In this document: positions 22,448-22,583 of the stretch, one piece after another
Numbering within the stretch: position 1 is the stretch's first letter
How the letters are laid out: each line of letters opens with the position of its first letter
Assembly: GCA_002329295.1 (NCBI GenBank)
Contig: DCTT01000026.1
Location: 72,805 to 95,387, forward strand
Reading direction: 5' to 3'
Length of the DNA: 22,583 nt
Source of the DNA: Eubacteriaceae bacterium UBA1433
Lineage (GTDB): Bacteria > Bacillota > Clostridia > Eubacteriales > UBA1433
Notes under the pieces: model-generated
Seen by the model: only the letters and a program-made list of their open reading frames with translations
Told to the model about the DNA's origin: nothing
Databases searched by the model: none
Program-made: the position numbers and the translations under genes

Positions 22448-22583
22448 TTATCCTTTCAAAATACTCTGCAATAATTTGGCACCGTCTTGCGGCACAATGC
22501 TTACATCCACATGCAATTCTTTTTCCAATTCCTCTACGGTTATGTCATCTAAAAATAATTTTGTTCCGCTTTTTAACATCGTG
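22448..22583 (-). CDS. DUF512 protein (radical-SAM/FeS-binding type), C-terminal end only
   Basis: The last 44 codons of a gene whose start lies beyond the right edge. The visible end, TMLKSGTKLFLDDITVEELE then KELHVDVSIVPQDGAKLLQS, is the typical C-terminus of DUF512 proteins, which have an N-terminal PDZ-like part and a radical-SAM-like domain with conserved cysteines. These are commonly encoded immediately before der in Clostridia, as here. The function is unsettled. The catalytic part is outside the window, so the call rests on the C-terminal motif and the gene pairing. Confidence 0.75.
   Translation of the reverse strand, partial: TMLKSGTKLFLDDITVEELEKELHVDVSIVPQDGAKLLQSILKG

Overview
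The window is ordinary bacterial chromosome from a low-GC Gram-positive anaerobe (Bacillota, most likely Clostridia or a relative). The grounds are AT-rich spacers, strong AGGAGG-type ribosome sites, consensus sigma-A promoters, a gene for a flavin reductase-rubredoxin protein next to perR, a DUF512 gene directly before der, an EpsC-type serine acetyltransferase and a clostridial-style stand-alone LUD protein. I see no rRNA, tRNA, CRISPR array, transposase, phage gene or IS end. The genus cannot be named from the sequence.

Layout from left to right. Positions 1-2610 (minus strand) hold an ECF sigma factor translationally coupled to a truncated zinc-finger anti-sigma gene, and a two-gene ABC-2 exporter. 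Positions 2655-6617 (minus) are housekeeping: secG, a GntR/FCD regulator, a CCA tRNA nucleotidyltransferase, a UPF0316/DUF2179 membrane protein and serine O-acetyltransferase. Positions 6618-7294 hold two probable small membrane proteins (34 and 64 aa) that converge on one bidirectional terminator. Positions 7295-10999 (minus) are a compact potABCD polyamine importer. Positions 11201-12465 (plus) are a cyclase-family hydrolase followed by a LUD-domain protein.

The most distinctive part is 12609-19942. A three-gene cassette occurs twice, head to tail: sodium:solute symporter and Ldh2-family 2-hydroxyacid dehydrogenase on the minus strand, with a divergent FCD-type GntR regulator on the plus strand. 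The copies are clearly homologous gene for gene but well diverged. They look like paired uptake/oxidation modules for two different 2-hydroxy acids, each with its own local regulator. The substrates cannot be read from the sequence. Inverted repeats and a shared AGTACAC word in the divergent promoter regions are operator candidates.

Positions 19982-22583 (minus) are an oxidative-stress pair, perR then the flavin reductase-rubredoxin gene, followed by der (ribosome-assembly GTPase) and the end of a DUF512 radical-SAM-type gene. The PerR metal ligands match the Bacillus subtilis spacing exactly. Converging transcription units are repeatedly separated by perfect hairpins that can terminate both strands. 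I found no clearly new system. The best candidates for new biology are the duplicated cassette with its unidentified substrates, and the convergent small-protein pair.
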